Part shown: piece after piece, positions 1 to 11,748 of the stretch
How the letters are laid out: each line of letters starts with the position of its first letter
Position numbering within the stretch: the first letter of the stretch is position 1
NCBI GenBank assembly: GCA_027422505.1
Contig: JAPQWV010000018.1
Span: forward strand, 14,960,001 to 15,024,000
Source of the DNA: Craterostigma plantagineum
Lineage: Eukaryota > Streptophyta > Magnoliopsida > Lamiales > Linderniaceae
Reading direction: 5' to 3'
Length of the DNA stretch: 64,000 bases
Notes under the pieces: generated by a model
The model's database searches: none
What the model saw: only the letters and a program-made list of their open reading frames with translations
What the model was told of the DNA's origin: nothing
Made by a program: the position numbers and the translations under genes

Positions 1-203
1 CGTGTATGCTATATAATTTATAAATATATTTATTAATTATTATATAATAATTACTAAAATTATAATGGTAAATATGACAATATAAAAATGCAATGTAGTG
101 GGACATTTTCTTTTAATTAAATATTATTATTTTTATTCATTTTAAATATAGACCAAACTTACGATTTATATCAGCCCCTGACTCTCAATAAAGGAGTATA
201 GAT

Positions 204-469
204 TCTATTTTATTAAGCGTGAGGGGCGAGTATAAAATGTCCCTTGTTTTGTCAATCTCACAAAAAATATTAATAAATAAATTTAAAAAATTACACACTA
301 TTTTTTAATTACTATTTTTAGTTAATCACTATTTTTAGTTAATTCATACAATTTATATAATATATATAATTAAGATTAAATTATAAAACTATTCTAAATT
401 TAAAATAAATTTAATTTTATATATCTATAAATAATGTAACACACGCATCTGAGTGTGCAAGAGTACTAG
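204..469 (+). mobile_element. Non-autonomous Helitron-like element
   Basis: The right end has the Helitron 3' signature: a short hairpin (CACAC at 440-444 pairing with GTGTG at 453-457), about eight bases of spacer, then CTAG at 466-469 followed by a T. The left end is set by homology: TCTATTTTATTAAGCG and the next ~200 AT-rich bases match, on the opposite strand, the left part of another element at 53,904-54,816 and a shorter one near 52,607. No coding capacity is visible. The 5' boundary is uncertain by a base or two because the flanking base is T rather than the expected A. Confidence 0.6.
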
Positions 470-1602
470 TTAATATTATGTGAATACGAAGAACTCCTTG
501 AGATTATTGTCTGTATTAACCTCCAATGAGATATACGTGTGATAAACGTACTTTCTTACGTTTATATTTGTTATATTTAAGTCGTTTGTATGATAAGTGA
601 AATCGTTTTGATTATTTCTGCACTATAATATGATTTCGCAACAAAATAAAACGTTTTTACTGAAGCTTTGCAGCAGTTTAATATTTCTCAATGATCACGG
701 GGTAAACGATGTCCCGATGGACATCAAATTTTAACCATAGATAGAAGACTCGTTAATCTTGATTCTGACCAAAGGGATTTTCAATCCGAGATCTAGATTG
801 GGAGATATGAATTTTTGAACGTGCTGCTGTTTTGCAGGAAAAAGTGTCACCGCCGTGAAGGCTATGCAAGAGGTGGTGAAGCACACCATGGAGCCATTTT
901 CTTGACCGATTGTGTCACGACCGTGAACATGAACCAACCAAGCCGTGAAGGACACTTCATGGCCGTGAAATTAGGTGCAAGTGGCCGTGAATGAGGGCCA
1001 AAAGCCATTTATAAGCCCCGAATGCTTCACGGCCGTGAACTTGAAGAAAGAAGGCCGTGAACGTCCATGTAGCCATGTTACAAGTTAAGTAAACACAAGA
1101 AAATGATTTTCAACTTATCTTATCTTCTTGGAAACGAAATTGGAACAAAAAATTCTTGTTTGGGGGCTCAATGGCTGCAAATACGATTTTGGAGGCTAGA
1201 ATCTTTCAAGCATGGGATTTTAGCAACTTCTTGGGTTCTACGTTGAAAAAGAGCAAAGCGGGATGTTGATGAACCTCTATTTAAAGGGAGGAACGTGAGG
1301 TAAAAAGGACGAGAGGAGAAAGGGAGAAGGCACGTGAAAGATACACAATTTAAGTTCATATACATATATACATGTTGCCTTTAAAAATCCAAGAACACCT
1401 ACTTAGTTGCTCACAACGTGTTCGATCAAAGTACTCAGTGAAGAACAGGATTATCTTCGAAGTCAAATTCAGGGAAGCATTTATGATGTATTCGATTATA
1501 ATTACGTGCTTTGTTGTGATGATAATGAGTAGCTAAATCTATTGTATTTGAGATGAGATGAACCCAAGCGCGATCAATCATATGTGAACGTGTATTTGAT
1601 AT

Positions 1603-3152
1603 TGATCGCCACGCGGTGTACTAATGTAAAGTGCAAGTGCGACAAGTGATAAATAAAACGAGTACGTAGTTACTATCACGGACATGCGATAGGCAGTGGA
1701 CCTATCGTTTGCAGTGTAGTAAGGTGAGTAAACGAGTATCGAACACGAGGAATAAACTTGATTACTAGTGATAACCTATCGACTCGATATCTAGCCTAAA
1801 TAAAGTGCGGAAATTGTTTATACTGCGAACTAACCTAACAAACCAATCCTAAAGCAATGACAGAATAAGAGAACACGACTAAAACTGATAAGTGTGTTTT
1901 CAGATAAGAACAATGTGCTCGAGATTCGAACCCCGCTAGGTACTATCGTCTAAGACACTAAAATAACGCTCCTACGTGATACTTGACTATATCGCAGTAA
2001 TTTCCTACCCACTCACGAATTTGCTATCGCCCTAGACGCGCGGGGATTGAGATTCAACAATTACTAACACGAGGATCGAGTATTTGCTGTCGCCCTATAC
2101 TCGAGTTCTATCATCTACGAACGGCCTAATCGTTGTTTAGCTGTCGTCCTAAATGATTTTCCACATATTCACTTTAACACAGACATATTAAAGCGAATAA
2201 ACACTTTCATAGATAGATAAATAGTCAGGATACACGAGTCACAATAAATATATGTCTTAAGCACCAATCAACCTAGCGTTCATGTACTCCCAAGCACAGA
2301 GGGAATTTAGCTACTCATAATCAACGGAAAAGCAACGGAAGAAATAGAGAACAGGGGCAGAGGACTCATAATCTTCCCTTCTGATTGACCTGGGATGGTC
2401 TCGGGGGAAAATTCTCTTTCCTTGTTCAATTCGGCGTAAAAGCGTGGTTAATTTGTCTCTTGCGCTTCTGGGGGTGTTTCTCTGTTCTTGACGGCTCTCT
2501 TTCGTCTCTGATATATTAGGGTTGAGTTCTGAAAGGAGTTCCCCCCTTTTGAATCGAAAATGGGCTTTTATAGTGAAATTCGACAATTCACGGCATGGGA
2601 CATGGTCCTTCACAGCCATGACACTGTCGGGGCACAAAATGAGCTCATTGCCGTGCTTCACGGCCTAGGACAGCTCATTCACAACCGTGACACTTTCGGT
2701 AGGTTTGCGGCAGTACCTTGTTTCACGTAGATTAAGGGGTAAATGATGTCTTGACTTGAAATTTTAACCATAGATAGAAGACTCGCCAGTCTTAATTCTG
2801 ACCAAAGGGATTCTCAATCCGAAATCTGAATTGGGATATGAATTTTTTGATGCTGCTCTACTTTGCGTCACGGCCAGTGACACAAGGTGTCATGGCCGTG
2901 ACCATATGAAACCTTTCTTTCGCACATTCATCACGGCCTCGTGCATAGGGTGTCACGGCCGTGATCTTTCACTGGCATCTTCATACTTGATCCTTTTTGC
3001 CTCGTTTTTGCTCCTTTCGCCCGATAGCCGTCCTAAGGTCCTATAAAGTGCAAAGGGGTGTAAATAGAGCATATAATTGTATAAATCCATTATGACCACT
3101 CTATTATATCCTAAATCACCGCTGTAATTTTCGCACTAATGTATGTTTATCA
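1603..3152 (-). mobile_element. Solo LTR of an A-related Athila family, inverted inside LTR B
   Basis: On the minus strand it begins TGATAAACATACATT and ends GGCGATCA. It matches the LTRs at 24,096-28,630 and 38,589-40,117, including the end-proximal block with TCGAGTCGATAT-like sequence. Its length (1,550 bp) equals that of the solo LTR at 38,589. Flanks are GATAT (1,598-1,602) and GTATT (3,153-3,157), an imperfect duplication; the uninterrupted right LTR B reads GATATTTTGC at this point, confirming the insertion. Bases 2,720-2,868 do not match LTR A but match LTR B in the opposite direction, so this copy is chimeric. Confidence 0.8.
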
Positions 3153-4148
3153 GTATTTTGCTATTGTTATGACTCGTTTATGAAGCATATGATTTTGATT
3201 AGTCTATGTGATTGAAATTGTATAGTTAGCTTGGTCATGCCTATGTGTTTAAGTTAACGTAGTCCGAGAAATCGTACACTACACTCGAGAGAGGAGCGAA
3301 TGATTAGACAACTCGTAAACGAGCGGAATAAACTCATCGCTAGAGATATGTTGAACTACCCTATCGGATTAGAGTCAAATCTAATATCGGGATTCATCGT
3401 GTTTTAATGCGATCTTCGGTTAAGTAGTTATGGAAGCTTGCCTAGCTACTTAATTCGCTGATAGTTGTTTGTGATCATTATATGGTAACGCGCAGTTTCA
3501 TCAGCTATATAACTCGTATTCATGTAGTAGGAATCTCCACGGTTGATAGCTTTACTTACGTACACTTGATATTTGTTTTGGTCGAGTTAGGGGGATTCAA
3601 AGTCTCAAATACGTTTGTTTTCATAAGGTATTTCCTCTCCGGTTCTCTTACCACCGAGGAGTTCCAACTGAAAATAGAATATAAATATAAGGAGCAATAA
3701 ACTTTTTTCTTGTTCTAGAAAGGGGTTTATTGCTCCTTTATTTCTTTGAATTACTACTCCTTTTTTTAGTATTTTTAGTAGTATTGTACTTATTCTATTT
3801 CTATATTTTTTATATTTTTTTCTTTCCGTTATATAAAAACGAAAAAAAAAGTGTTCTTAAGGATTTAGGATTTATTGATGATGAAATTCGGTATCATTCT
3901 TTTTATCCGGTATTAATTTCTTGTCAAAAGTTTGCAAATTTTTTATCCTTTAAATTTAAGAATTTGTATTTTAGTATTATTATTTACCGTTTCAACAATC
4001 AAACATTCGCACTAGAATATTTAAGCAAAAGCTTTTCTATGGTACATAGTTCTCTTGGGATTCGATACTCGAATACTTGCTACGTCTATGCTATTTCGAT
4101 AGGTACACTTGCATGTTGAGCGTAAGATAGTTTGTTAGTATTCGTTTT

Positions 4149-4623
4149 TGACACAGAGAAAACCCTCGTCCGACAGTCAACTTCTCACATTAAACTGCTT
4201 TTAATGGCTGCGACTCAGTATTTACTACCAATGGAAAGCCACGGAAGTCTAGTTTCTAAAGAAATTAACGGCACAAAAAATTATGAAGGGAAGAGGAAGT
4301 TATGGCCATTTGACTGCTGACTGCCAGAACAGGCTCAAGTGCGGGAATTTGAAAAGATCGTCTAGTTCTTTGGTCCTTTTTGCATGGAACTCGTTGGATA
4401 TCAGTCCTTCAACATTCTCATTTAATTCGCTTATTTTTTTCAAGTATTTTCGTCTCATTAAAATCCCCCCTTTTGTAATGAAGACGGACAGATTGAATAA
4501 CATATTACTGTTAAGCTTTAAGCTTGTCTCCGTCCTACATTAAGCTCTTGGTGGATTCCTTGAGTGAGGTGTTTACGTGGGTGTGCCTTGTATTCCTCCT
4601 ACTTCCCCTAAATTTCGGTGTCA
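4149..4623 (+). repeat. Left LTR of element C
   Basis: This LTR of 475 bp starts TGACACAGAG and ends GGTGTCA. It is near-identical to the right LTR apart from small indels, such as the one after ATGGCTGCGACTCAG where the right copy has an extra GGGGCG. The primer-binding site starts four bases beyond it. Confidence 0.88.
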
Positions 4624-4626
4624 ACT

Positions 4627-4638
4627 TGGTATCAGAGC
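4627..4638 (+). other. Primer-binding site of element C, tRNA-iMet type
   Basis: TGGTATCAGAGC lies three bases after the left LTR. It is complementary to the 3' end of plant initiator tRNA-Met and would prime minus-strand DNA synthesis. Confidence 0.85.
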
Positions 4639-4703
4639 TAAGGTCGGAGATGCCGCCTCGTCGAAGGACAGAAACTCCAAGGCCTGGCGCGATCTGCGAG
4701 ACA

Positions 4704-4890
4704 AAGAACTAGACGATCTTTTCAAATTCCCGCACTTGGGCCTGTCCTGGCAGTCAGCAGTCAAATGGCCATAACTTCCTCTTCCCTTCATAATTTTTTG
4801 TGCCGTTAATTTCTTTAGAAACTAGACTTCTGTGGCTTTCCATTGGTAGTAAATACGCCCCCTGAGTCGCAGCCATTAAAAGCAGTCTAA
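4704..4890 (-). repeat. Inverted LTR-C fragment inside element C
   Basis: These bases are the reverse complement of roughly 4,190-4,374 of the left LTR, with an indel pattern closer to the right LTR (it has the CGCCCCCTGAGTCGC variant). On its left it abuts a short gag-like leader and on its right the RT sequence just upstream of the catalytic YFDD. The gag, protease and N-terminal RT regions are absent. Confidence 0.85.
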
Positions 4891-4894
4891 GCCA

Positions 4895-6955
4895 TTTGTT
4901 GGGAAATTTGTTGTCGTCTACTTTGATGATATCCTCGTGTACAGTTCCAGCCCGGAGGAACATTTGGAACATCTTCGACAAGTGTTTGAGGTACTAAGGA
5001 AGGAGCGGTTATACGTCAACTTGAAGAAGTGCCATTTCTTCACCTCCAGCCTTATCTTTTTAGGCTATGTCGTTTCTTTAGAGGGCATCAAGGTGGACGA
5101 GACAAAGGTTGAAGCTATTCTGAGTTGGCCCATTCCAAAGACGATCCACGAGATTCAAAGTTTTCATGGGTCTAGCATCGAAGGTTCGTAAAAAATTTCA
5201 GCACCATTATTGCACCGATAACCGAATGTTTGAAGGGAGGCAGCTACAAATGGAGTGAAGAGGCCCAAAGAAACTTCGAACTCCTCAAGGAAAAAATGTC
5301 GAAAGCTCCCGTCTTACAACTCCCGGATTTTGATAAAGTTTTCGAAGTAGATTGCGATGCTTCCAACGTAGGAATTGGTGGAGTTCTTAGCCAAGAAGGG
5401 AGGCCGATTGCGTTCTTTAGTGAGATGCTGAATCATTCTCGCCGAAATTTTTCCACCTACGACAAGGAGTTCTTCGCCATCGTTCGAGCTTTGGATCATT
5501 GGCAGCATTACCTCCTTCATAAGGAATTTGTTCTCTTTTCAGATCATGAGGCTTTGAAGTATTTGAACACCCAACAGAAACTGAATGCTCGTCATGCAAA
5601 GTGGGTCGAATTTCTTCAAGCCTTCAACTTTGTTCAAGCATAAATCTGGAGTTCTCAACCGGGTCGCTGATGCTCTAAGTCGACGGTACGCGATATTATC
5701 TACATTACAATTAAATGTTGTTGGTTTTGAAGTGATCAAGGATATCTACAAGGATGACCCTTACTTTTTTCCCATTTGGACCGAGTGCTTGAAGGCGCCA
5801 TTCAATTTATTTTTAATTCACGATGGTTTTCTCTTCAAAGATAAAAGATTGTGTATTCCAAATTGCTCGCTAAGGCAAGCCATTATTGATGAGGCTCATA
5901 GTGGGGGCCTTGCTGGACATTTTGGAAGGGATAAGACTCTTGGACTTGTTTGGGAGAAATTTTATTGGCCACGAATGGATCGAGATGTCAAGAATTGCGT
6001 CGAAAGGTGCAGAATTTGCCACATTGCGAAGGGTCATGGCCAAAATACGGGTTTGTACACCCCACTCCCGGTGCCAACAAGTCCATGGGAGGATGTGAGT
6101 ATGGACTTTGTCGTTGGGCTACTTCGCACTCAAAGAAACAAAGATTCAGTCAAGGTGGTTGTCGACCGGTTTTCGAAAATGGCGCATTTTATTCCTTGTA
6201 TAAAGACTTTGGATGCTACTCATGTCGCAGATCTTTACTTCCGAGAGATTGTACGGCTGCATGGAATTCCGAAAACGATTACTTCTGACCGGGATTCCAA
6301 GTTTATGAGCCACTTTTGGCGTACACTTTGGAGGAAAATGGGAACGAAGCTGCAATTTAGTTCGTCTCATCACCCTCAAACTGACGGGCAAACGGAGGTG
6401 GTAAATAGGAGCTTGGGAAACTTGCTAAGGAGTTTAATCGGGAAGAATCCACGCCAGTGGGATACGGTTTTGGCTCAAGCAGAGTTTGCTTATAATAGCT
6501 CGACGAGTCAGACAACTAAGCAAAGTCCATTTGAAATTGTGTACGATAGTAACCCGATTACGCCGTTGGGTTTGAGTCCTCATTCTGCTGATCTTCATTT
6601 TAGTGGCGATGGAGAGGAGCGTGCGAAGCACATCAAACGATTGCATGAGCAAGTTCGTCAAGAAATTATCAATCAAAATGAGAAGTATCAACGGGCTGCA
6701 AACAAGAGTTGGAAGAAGCTAGTCTTCGAAGAGGGAGATTTGGTTTGGATTCATTTAAGGAAGGATCGGTTACCGCGTGGACGTCATGGGAAGCTTAAAC
6801 CGAGGGCTGATGGACCTTTTAAAATACTGAAGAAGTTGGGAGATAATGCGTACAAGGTGGAACTTCCTCACGAATATGGCGTTTCGGATACTTTCAATGT
6901 CTCAGACCTATCCCCGTATATCAGTAATGAACTCGATACAGATTCGAGGACGAAT
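4895..6955 (+). pseudogene. Truncated pol of element C (RT 3' half, RNase H, integrase)
   Basis: The polyprotein fragment starts at the RT catalytic motif YFDDILVYS near 4,915 and continues through the RT thumb and the RNase H connection (5,230-5,640; motif [11 protein letters not shown] and a [13 protein letters not shown] block). A frameshift near 5,640 shifts to the integrase frame. That frame carries the H2C2 zinc-binding motif (HSGGLAGH...CVERCRIC, about 5,895-6,015), the catalytic core with Asp in MDFVVGL (about 6,103), Asp in SDRDSKF (about 6,287) and Glu in DGQTEVVNRSL (about 6,390), and a C-terminal domain ending near 6,930. A second frameshift lies near 5,190. It cannot encode a complete polyprotein because gag and protease are gone. 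Confidence 0.9.
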
Positions 6956-6975
6956 CTTTTCCAACTCGGGGAGAA

Positions 6976-7438
6976 TGACACAGAGAAAACCCTCGTCCGA
7001 CAGTCAACTTCTAACATTAAACTGCTTTTAATGGCTGCGACTCAGGGGGCGTATTTACTACCAATGGAAAGCCACGGAAGTCTAAAGAAATTAACGGCAC
7101 AAAAAATTAAAGGGAAGAGGAAGTTATGGCCATTTGACTGCTGACTGCCAGAACAGGCTCAAGTGCGGGAATTTGAAAAGATCGTATAGTTCTTTGGTCC
7201 TTTTTTACATGGAACTCGTTGGATATCAGTCCTTCAACATTCTCATTTAATTCGCTTATTTTTTTTCAAGTATTTTCGTCTCATTAAAATCCCCCCTTTT
7301 GTAATGAAGACGGACAGATTGAATAAAATATTTAAGCTTGTCTCCGTCCTACATTAAGCTCTTGGTGGATTCCTTGAGTGAGGTGTTTACGTGGGTGTGC
7401 CTTGTATTACCTCCTACTTCCCCTAAATTTCGGTGTCA
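6976..7438 (+). repeat. Right LTR of element C
   Basis: This 463-bp LTR is preceded by the purine-rich CGGGGAGAA, the likely polypurine tract. The reading frame of the integrase runs on into it by chance to 7,144. Confidence 0.85.
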
Positions 7439-7472
7439 GTTTTTTATTACGCGATAGGCTCGATAAAGTTTT

Positions 7473-7479
7473 TGGCGCC
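7473..7479 (+). other. Primer-binding site of element B, 5' part
   Basis: TGGCGCC follows the end of left LTR B. Its continuation is at 28,631 (GCGCCGTTGCCGGG). The bases GCGCC (7,475-7,479) are the target duplication of element A, so A inserted within the priming site. The full site would be complementary to plant tRNA-Asp. Confidence 0.88.
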
Positions 7480-8819
7480 TGATAAACGTATTTAAATACG
7501 TTTATTGTTATATTTACTGGGGTTATACTAGGGTATTTTCTTTCATTCCATGCATTTTTTGGCTCTATTTACACCCATTTAAATATTGTAGGACCTTCGA
7601 ACGGTTATCGGGAGAAAAGGAACGAAAACGACGCAAGAAGGATGAAGAATGAAGCTTCCAGGAATAGTTCACGGCCGTGAACGTCCATGCACAAGGCCGT
7701 GAACGTCGACAGAATGGAAAGATAAATTCTCTGTTGTAAGTCACGGTCGTGACGATTCATGCAACAAGCCGTGAATGACGACAGTGTATAACGAGGGCAA
7801 GCTCTGTTTAGAGTCACGGCCGTGACCCCTCAGATAAGAGGCCGTGACTCGCGGTAGAGAGCTTAAGATGGGAAAGAGCTTATGTGTCACGGCCGTGAGC
7901 CCTAATGCCAAAGGAAAAGACCGTGACACGCGACAGAGACTGAACGAATGCATTGCTTTCCACTGTCACGGCCGTGAACCTATATGCAGGAGGCCGTGAC
8001 TCGTTGTAGAAAGTCAAGATTTAGGATTTAAGCCGTCGTCACGGCCGTGAGTGCTTATGCAAGAGGCCATGAAGGGTTTAAGAAAGGGAAAAAATCAGTG
8101 TAATTGTAACGTTCACGGCCATGAAGGCCCGTTAAGAGGCCGTAAACGTGCCAAATTTCAGGGTTAATGCCCAAATTCGAAGCATAAAAGGGGAGTTCTT
8201 CTCAGAACTCAACCCTAACCGGGGAGAGCCGAAACCTAAGAGAAACGAAGAGGAAGAATAAAACCAGAAGCCACTCCTTCATTCGGAGACACTTAAGAGA
8301 CGATCCAACAACGCAGTTACGCCATTTTGATCGAGGAACGAGAGCTACGCCTCAAAACCGCCCTGCTCACTTCTTAGGGAAGATTTATGAGTTCTCTATC
8401 CTCATTTCTTTTGAATCTCGTTGATGTTTTGTCTAATATGAGTAGCTAATCATTTTATGTGTTTGGGAATAGATGAACGTTGGGTTATGTCGTAGTTAAG
8501 GCGTAGGATAATCGTGAACACGTGTATTCAACTATTTATCGTTCTATGATATTGCTTCTTTGCCTCAATATGTCTATGTGTTGATGTGAATATGTGGTAT
8601 ATCGTTTAGGGAGACCGCTAAATAACGATTAGACCGTTCGTAGACGTTAGGATTCAAGTATAGGGCGAAAGCAAATACTCGATCCTCGCCGTTTGGTAAT
8701 CGCTGATATTAGATTTCCATGAACGTTTAGATGGGAAAGAGCTTATGTGTCACGGCCGTGAGCCTAATGCCAAAGGCCGTGACACGCGGCAGAGACTGAA
8801 CGAATGCATTGCTGCCCAA

Positions 8820-11748
8820 AAGCGGCCCGTTTACCCGGCCCAAAACCGGAACCGGTTGGCCCGGTTCTGGAACTGGTAACCGGCCCAGTTAAATTTAACT
8901 GGGCCGGTTCGCGGGCCGTGGAACCGCGGATTACCGGTTCGGGTTACCGGTTCCGGTTCCGCGGTTCCGGTTCCGGTTCCGAACCGGAACCGGAACCGGC
9001 CCAACGGCTATATAGCCGTTCGGCCAACGGGCCATTCTATTTTTTTTATTCTTTAAAATTTTAAAAATTACATTTTTAACCCCAAACCAAAAATCTATAA
9101 ATACCACCTCATTATAATCATTTTAACTCACAATTACATCCAAATCTCTTCCAATCTCTCTCAAAAAACTCTCAAAAAATCATCCTCATACTAATATTAA
9201 TATTATTAACAATAATAATTATTTTATTTACACTACTACACACACTCACTTATTATTATACAGCTATATAATTATTATTTTCGATACTTTTAAAGTACTA
9301 ATGGCGTCGTCATCGATAAATCCTAACCCGAACCCGAGCGACGATGTTTTTATGATTTTAGGACACGCCGATACGTTTAGGGGGAATGCCGACACCGACG
9401 AGAAGACCGATGTACCGCAACCGACGGCGGCGACCGACGAGGGACCGAGCCAAGCTTCAACGGCGACTACAAGAAGGAAGCAACAACAGCGTGGTCGGCG
9501 GTCTAAGGTATGGAATTTTTTTGATTTAGAAATGGATAAAAATAATCCCTCTTCAGGTACCGCATATTGCAAAATGTGCCGCCATCCCTACACAATTAAG
9601 ACCGGACCGAATCAAGGTGGGACGGGCTCGTTGCAAAAACACCTCCAGAGGGCGCATAACTTCGGGGAGGATCTAGAGCCGGTAGGAACCGAACCCCGCA
9701 ACAACAAATAAACGTAGGTACGGGTAGAAATTTTGTTATTACTAGGGAAATTTCTAAGAAAGCCTTAGTTAAATTCGTAGTAATGTGTGAAGAACCCTTT
9801 TGCACTGCGGAAAGTGAAGGGTTTATCGAATTTACGAGTACGATACAACCCGGATTCCATAACGTGACCTGTAAAACCCTTAGGAAATATGTCTTAGAAA
9901 CTTTTAAGGAATATTAGTCTAGCTTAATTAGTCATTTAGCCTACGTGTAGGATTAGTTTGACTACCGATATTTGGACTAATATTACGTCGCAATCTTATT
10001 TAATCGTCACCGCCCATTGGATAGATGAAACATGGACTATGCAAAAACGTATTCTTTCCCTAGATCCCCTAGATTCGCAACGTAACGCCACTACGATATC
10101 GAACTATGTGTTGAATGTCATTCATAAATATTGTATTTAAGATACAATTATGTCTATCACCTTAGATAATGCTAGCGCGAACAACGTAGCGATAGGGATC
10201 CTTCGTAGGCATCTTAAGTTACCCTTAGACGGAAAATTATTACATGCTAGGTGCGCTTGCCATATTATTAACTTGTGTGTGCAATGTGCTTTTGACGAAA
10301 TTTTGGGAGATATTGTAGAAAAGTTTAAGGTAATAGGTAAGTTACTTCGGGAACACCGCTACGGAACGTCGTGGAAGCAAACCGTCCTTGCCACCGGCCT
10401 CACGTACAAGAAGTTTCCGTTGCCAGTCCCGACTAGGTGGAACTCGTTGTACCACCTCCTCAGCACCTTCATGCGTTACAAGGACTTGTTGACGCCTTTT
10501 TGGAACGAGGTCGCAGTCGGCAACACCTCCAGGTATGAATCACGACAACTTCATTGGGATATTGCAGGTTTGGTCGTGTCCATACTTGAAGTGTTCGCCG
10601 AGGCTACGGAGAAATTTTCCGGAGTTCACTACCCGACGTCCCCATTATTCGTCCCTAACCTCTTCGCGATGTGCTACAAGTTCGTGGAGTATCGCAACAG
10701 TCCATACTTGGGTGGTTTCATCCAAAACATGGAGCAGAAGTTCAGGAAGTATTGGGAAACAATCCCAATAGTCCACGGTTTGTCTGCCTTACTCGACCCT
10801 AGTTGCGGTGTTGATACTTTCGATATTTTTTTCGATTATTATGCTCAGTTTCTTGGAAAGAAAGTGGACGACCAAAAGGCGTCAATTCACACTTCTCTCC
10901 AAGAACTTTTTTCTGTTTACGCAGCTGAGCAGGGACACAGTGTGGAGCAACCCGTACCAGCGAGCGAAACCAATTCGTCGGAAGGAGGCGGCGGCGCAAT
11001 GGGACTACTACGAAGATTGAAGGCACAAAAGACGAAGACCAAAACACGTGCGTCGGGGACGAACACGAACGAGATCCAACTGTACCTGAGCCACAACTTC
11101 CAGACTCCTGAAGAGTTCGACGTTTTGGCCTGGTGGAAGTCGAATGCGACTCTCTATCCGACTTTATCCGCCGTCGCTCGAGACGTTTTAGTCGTGCAAG
11201 CGTCTAGTGTCGCCTCTAAGTCCGCCTTCTCTACATCCGGACGAATTATCGGAGACCGACGTGCGAGCCTTAGCCCGGTTTCCCTCGCAATGCTAACCTT
11301 ATTGAAGGATTGGTATTTGGCTGAATCGAAGAACCGACGGGAGAACGTCATCGCCGAGTTCCGTTCTTCTAGTTCGGACGAAGACGAAGAGGCCTCAAAC
11401 ATCGTCTTAGTTAATAGTCAAGTCGAATAAATTGTATTTTCTTATTTCGAATATTTTTTCCTTTTTTTTAAGTTTTAGTTTAGGTATTTTTTTTCTTTCT
11501 TTTATGTTTTTATTTGTAATTTTTAGGTATTTTTTTTTTTTTGTACTTTTCTTATCTTTTTTTTTTGTTTTTTTGAATAAAATTTTTGTATATTTTCTAA
11601 AGAATTTTTTCAAAGTAAAAAAAATAAAATTATCTGGGCCGGTCCCGAGAAGATGGTCCCGAAACCGGAACCGGAACCGGTACCACGGCAGAACCGGTTG
11701 AACCGGAACCGCCGGAACCGGCCCAATTCGGCCCAAAGCCCAGGCCTA
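8820..11748 (+). mobile_element. hAT transposon copy 1, in left LTR of A
   Basis: The ends are defined by comparison with the hAT-free LTR stretch near 7,950. The right terminus reads TAGGCCTGGGCTTTGGGCCG on the reverse strand, a plausible hAT terminal repeat; the left terminus starts within GCCCAAAAGCGGCCCG and lacks a clear match, so the 5' terminal repeat looks lost or eroded. The 8-bp flanks CTGCCCAA (8,812) and CTGTCCAC (11,749) agree at six positions. Subterminal regions (8,830-9,005 and 11,635-11,730) are dense in CCGGTT/AACCGG repeats. It holds one transposase pseudogene. Confidence 0.82.
9301..11430 (+). pseudogene. hAT transposase pseudogene, copy 1
   Basis: It starts MASSSINPNPNPSD at 9,301. 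A BED-type zinc finger follows at about residues 66-118 (CKMC and H-x4-H in KHLQRAH). The RNase H-fold catalytic region begins at LTTDIWTN (9,955) and continues with DNASANNV (10,160). The C-terminal dimerisation domain spans about 11,115-11,330 (AWWKSNATLYPTLS through SGRIIGDRRASLSP). Breaks: a frameshift near 9,705, in-frame stops around 9,915-9,955 and a stop at 10,138. The stop cluster near 9,915-9,955 and the 10,138 stop recur at the same places in copy 2. The family resembles plant RICESLEEPER/DAYSLEEPER-like hAT proteins. It is not functional as it stands. Confidence 0.9.

Larger units (their letters stand above)
4149..7438 (+). mobile_element. Element C: internally deleted chromovirus-like Ty3/Gypsy element
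   Basis: Two LTRs (4,149-4,623 and 6,976-7,438) begin TGACACAGAG and end CGGTGTCA. The 5-bp target duplication GTTTT lies at 4,144-4,148 and 7,439-7,443. A tRNA-iMet-type primer-binding site follows the left LTR. Only the 3' half of RT, RNase H and integrase remain; gag and protease are missing and an inverted LTR fragment sits in their place (4,704-4,890). The [11 protein letters not shown] motif and the integrase C-terminal ending FNVSDLSPYI suggest a chromovirus, but I see no clear chromodomain, so the clade is uncertain. The element sits inside the left LTR of B and is younger than B. Confidence 0.88.
540..7466 (+). repeat. Left LTR of element B, interrupted
   Basis: LTR sequence occupies 540-1,602, 3,153-4,148 and 7,439-7,466. 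It aligns with the right LTR at 35,518-37,263, for example the blocks starting near 690, 1,100, 3,156 and 3,960 with those near 35,645, 36,000, 36,550 and 37,060. The gaps are the reverse solo LTR and element C, both with target duplications. The first ~550 bases carry degenerate copies of the TCACGGCCGTGA palindrome. Reading frames such as the one at 731-955 (-) fall in this LTR and show no protein features. Confidence 0.85.

Noticed and set aside
2311..2661. 116-codon minus-strand frame
   Set aside because: It lies wholly within the solo LTR and covers the palindrome region; there are no protein features.
3730..4119. 129-codon frame rich in Phe, Leu and Tyr
   Set aside because: It is T-rich LTR B sequence; the other LTR copy does not preserve the frame.
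4754..4981. Minus-strand frame in element C as a separate gene
   Set aside because: It translates the inverted LTR fragment; the same peptide string arises from the LTRs themselves.
11432..11736. Frames on both strands at the hAT 3' end
   Set aside because: They are translations of poly-T/A tracts and CCGG repeats downstream of the transposase.
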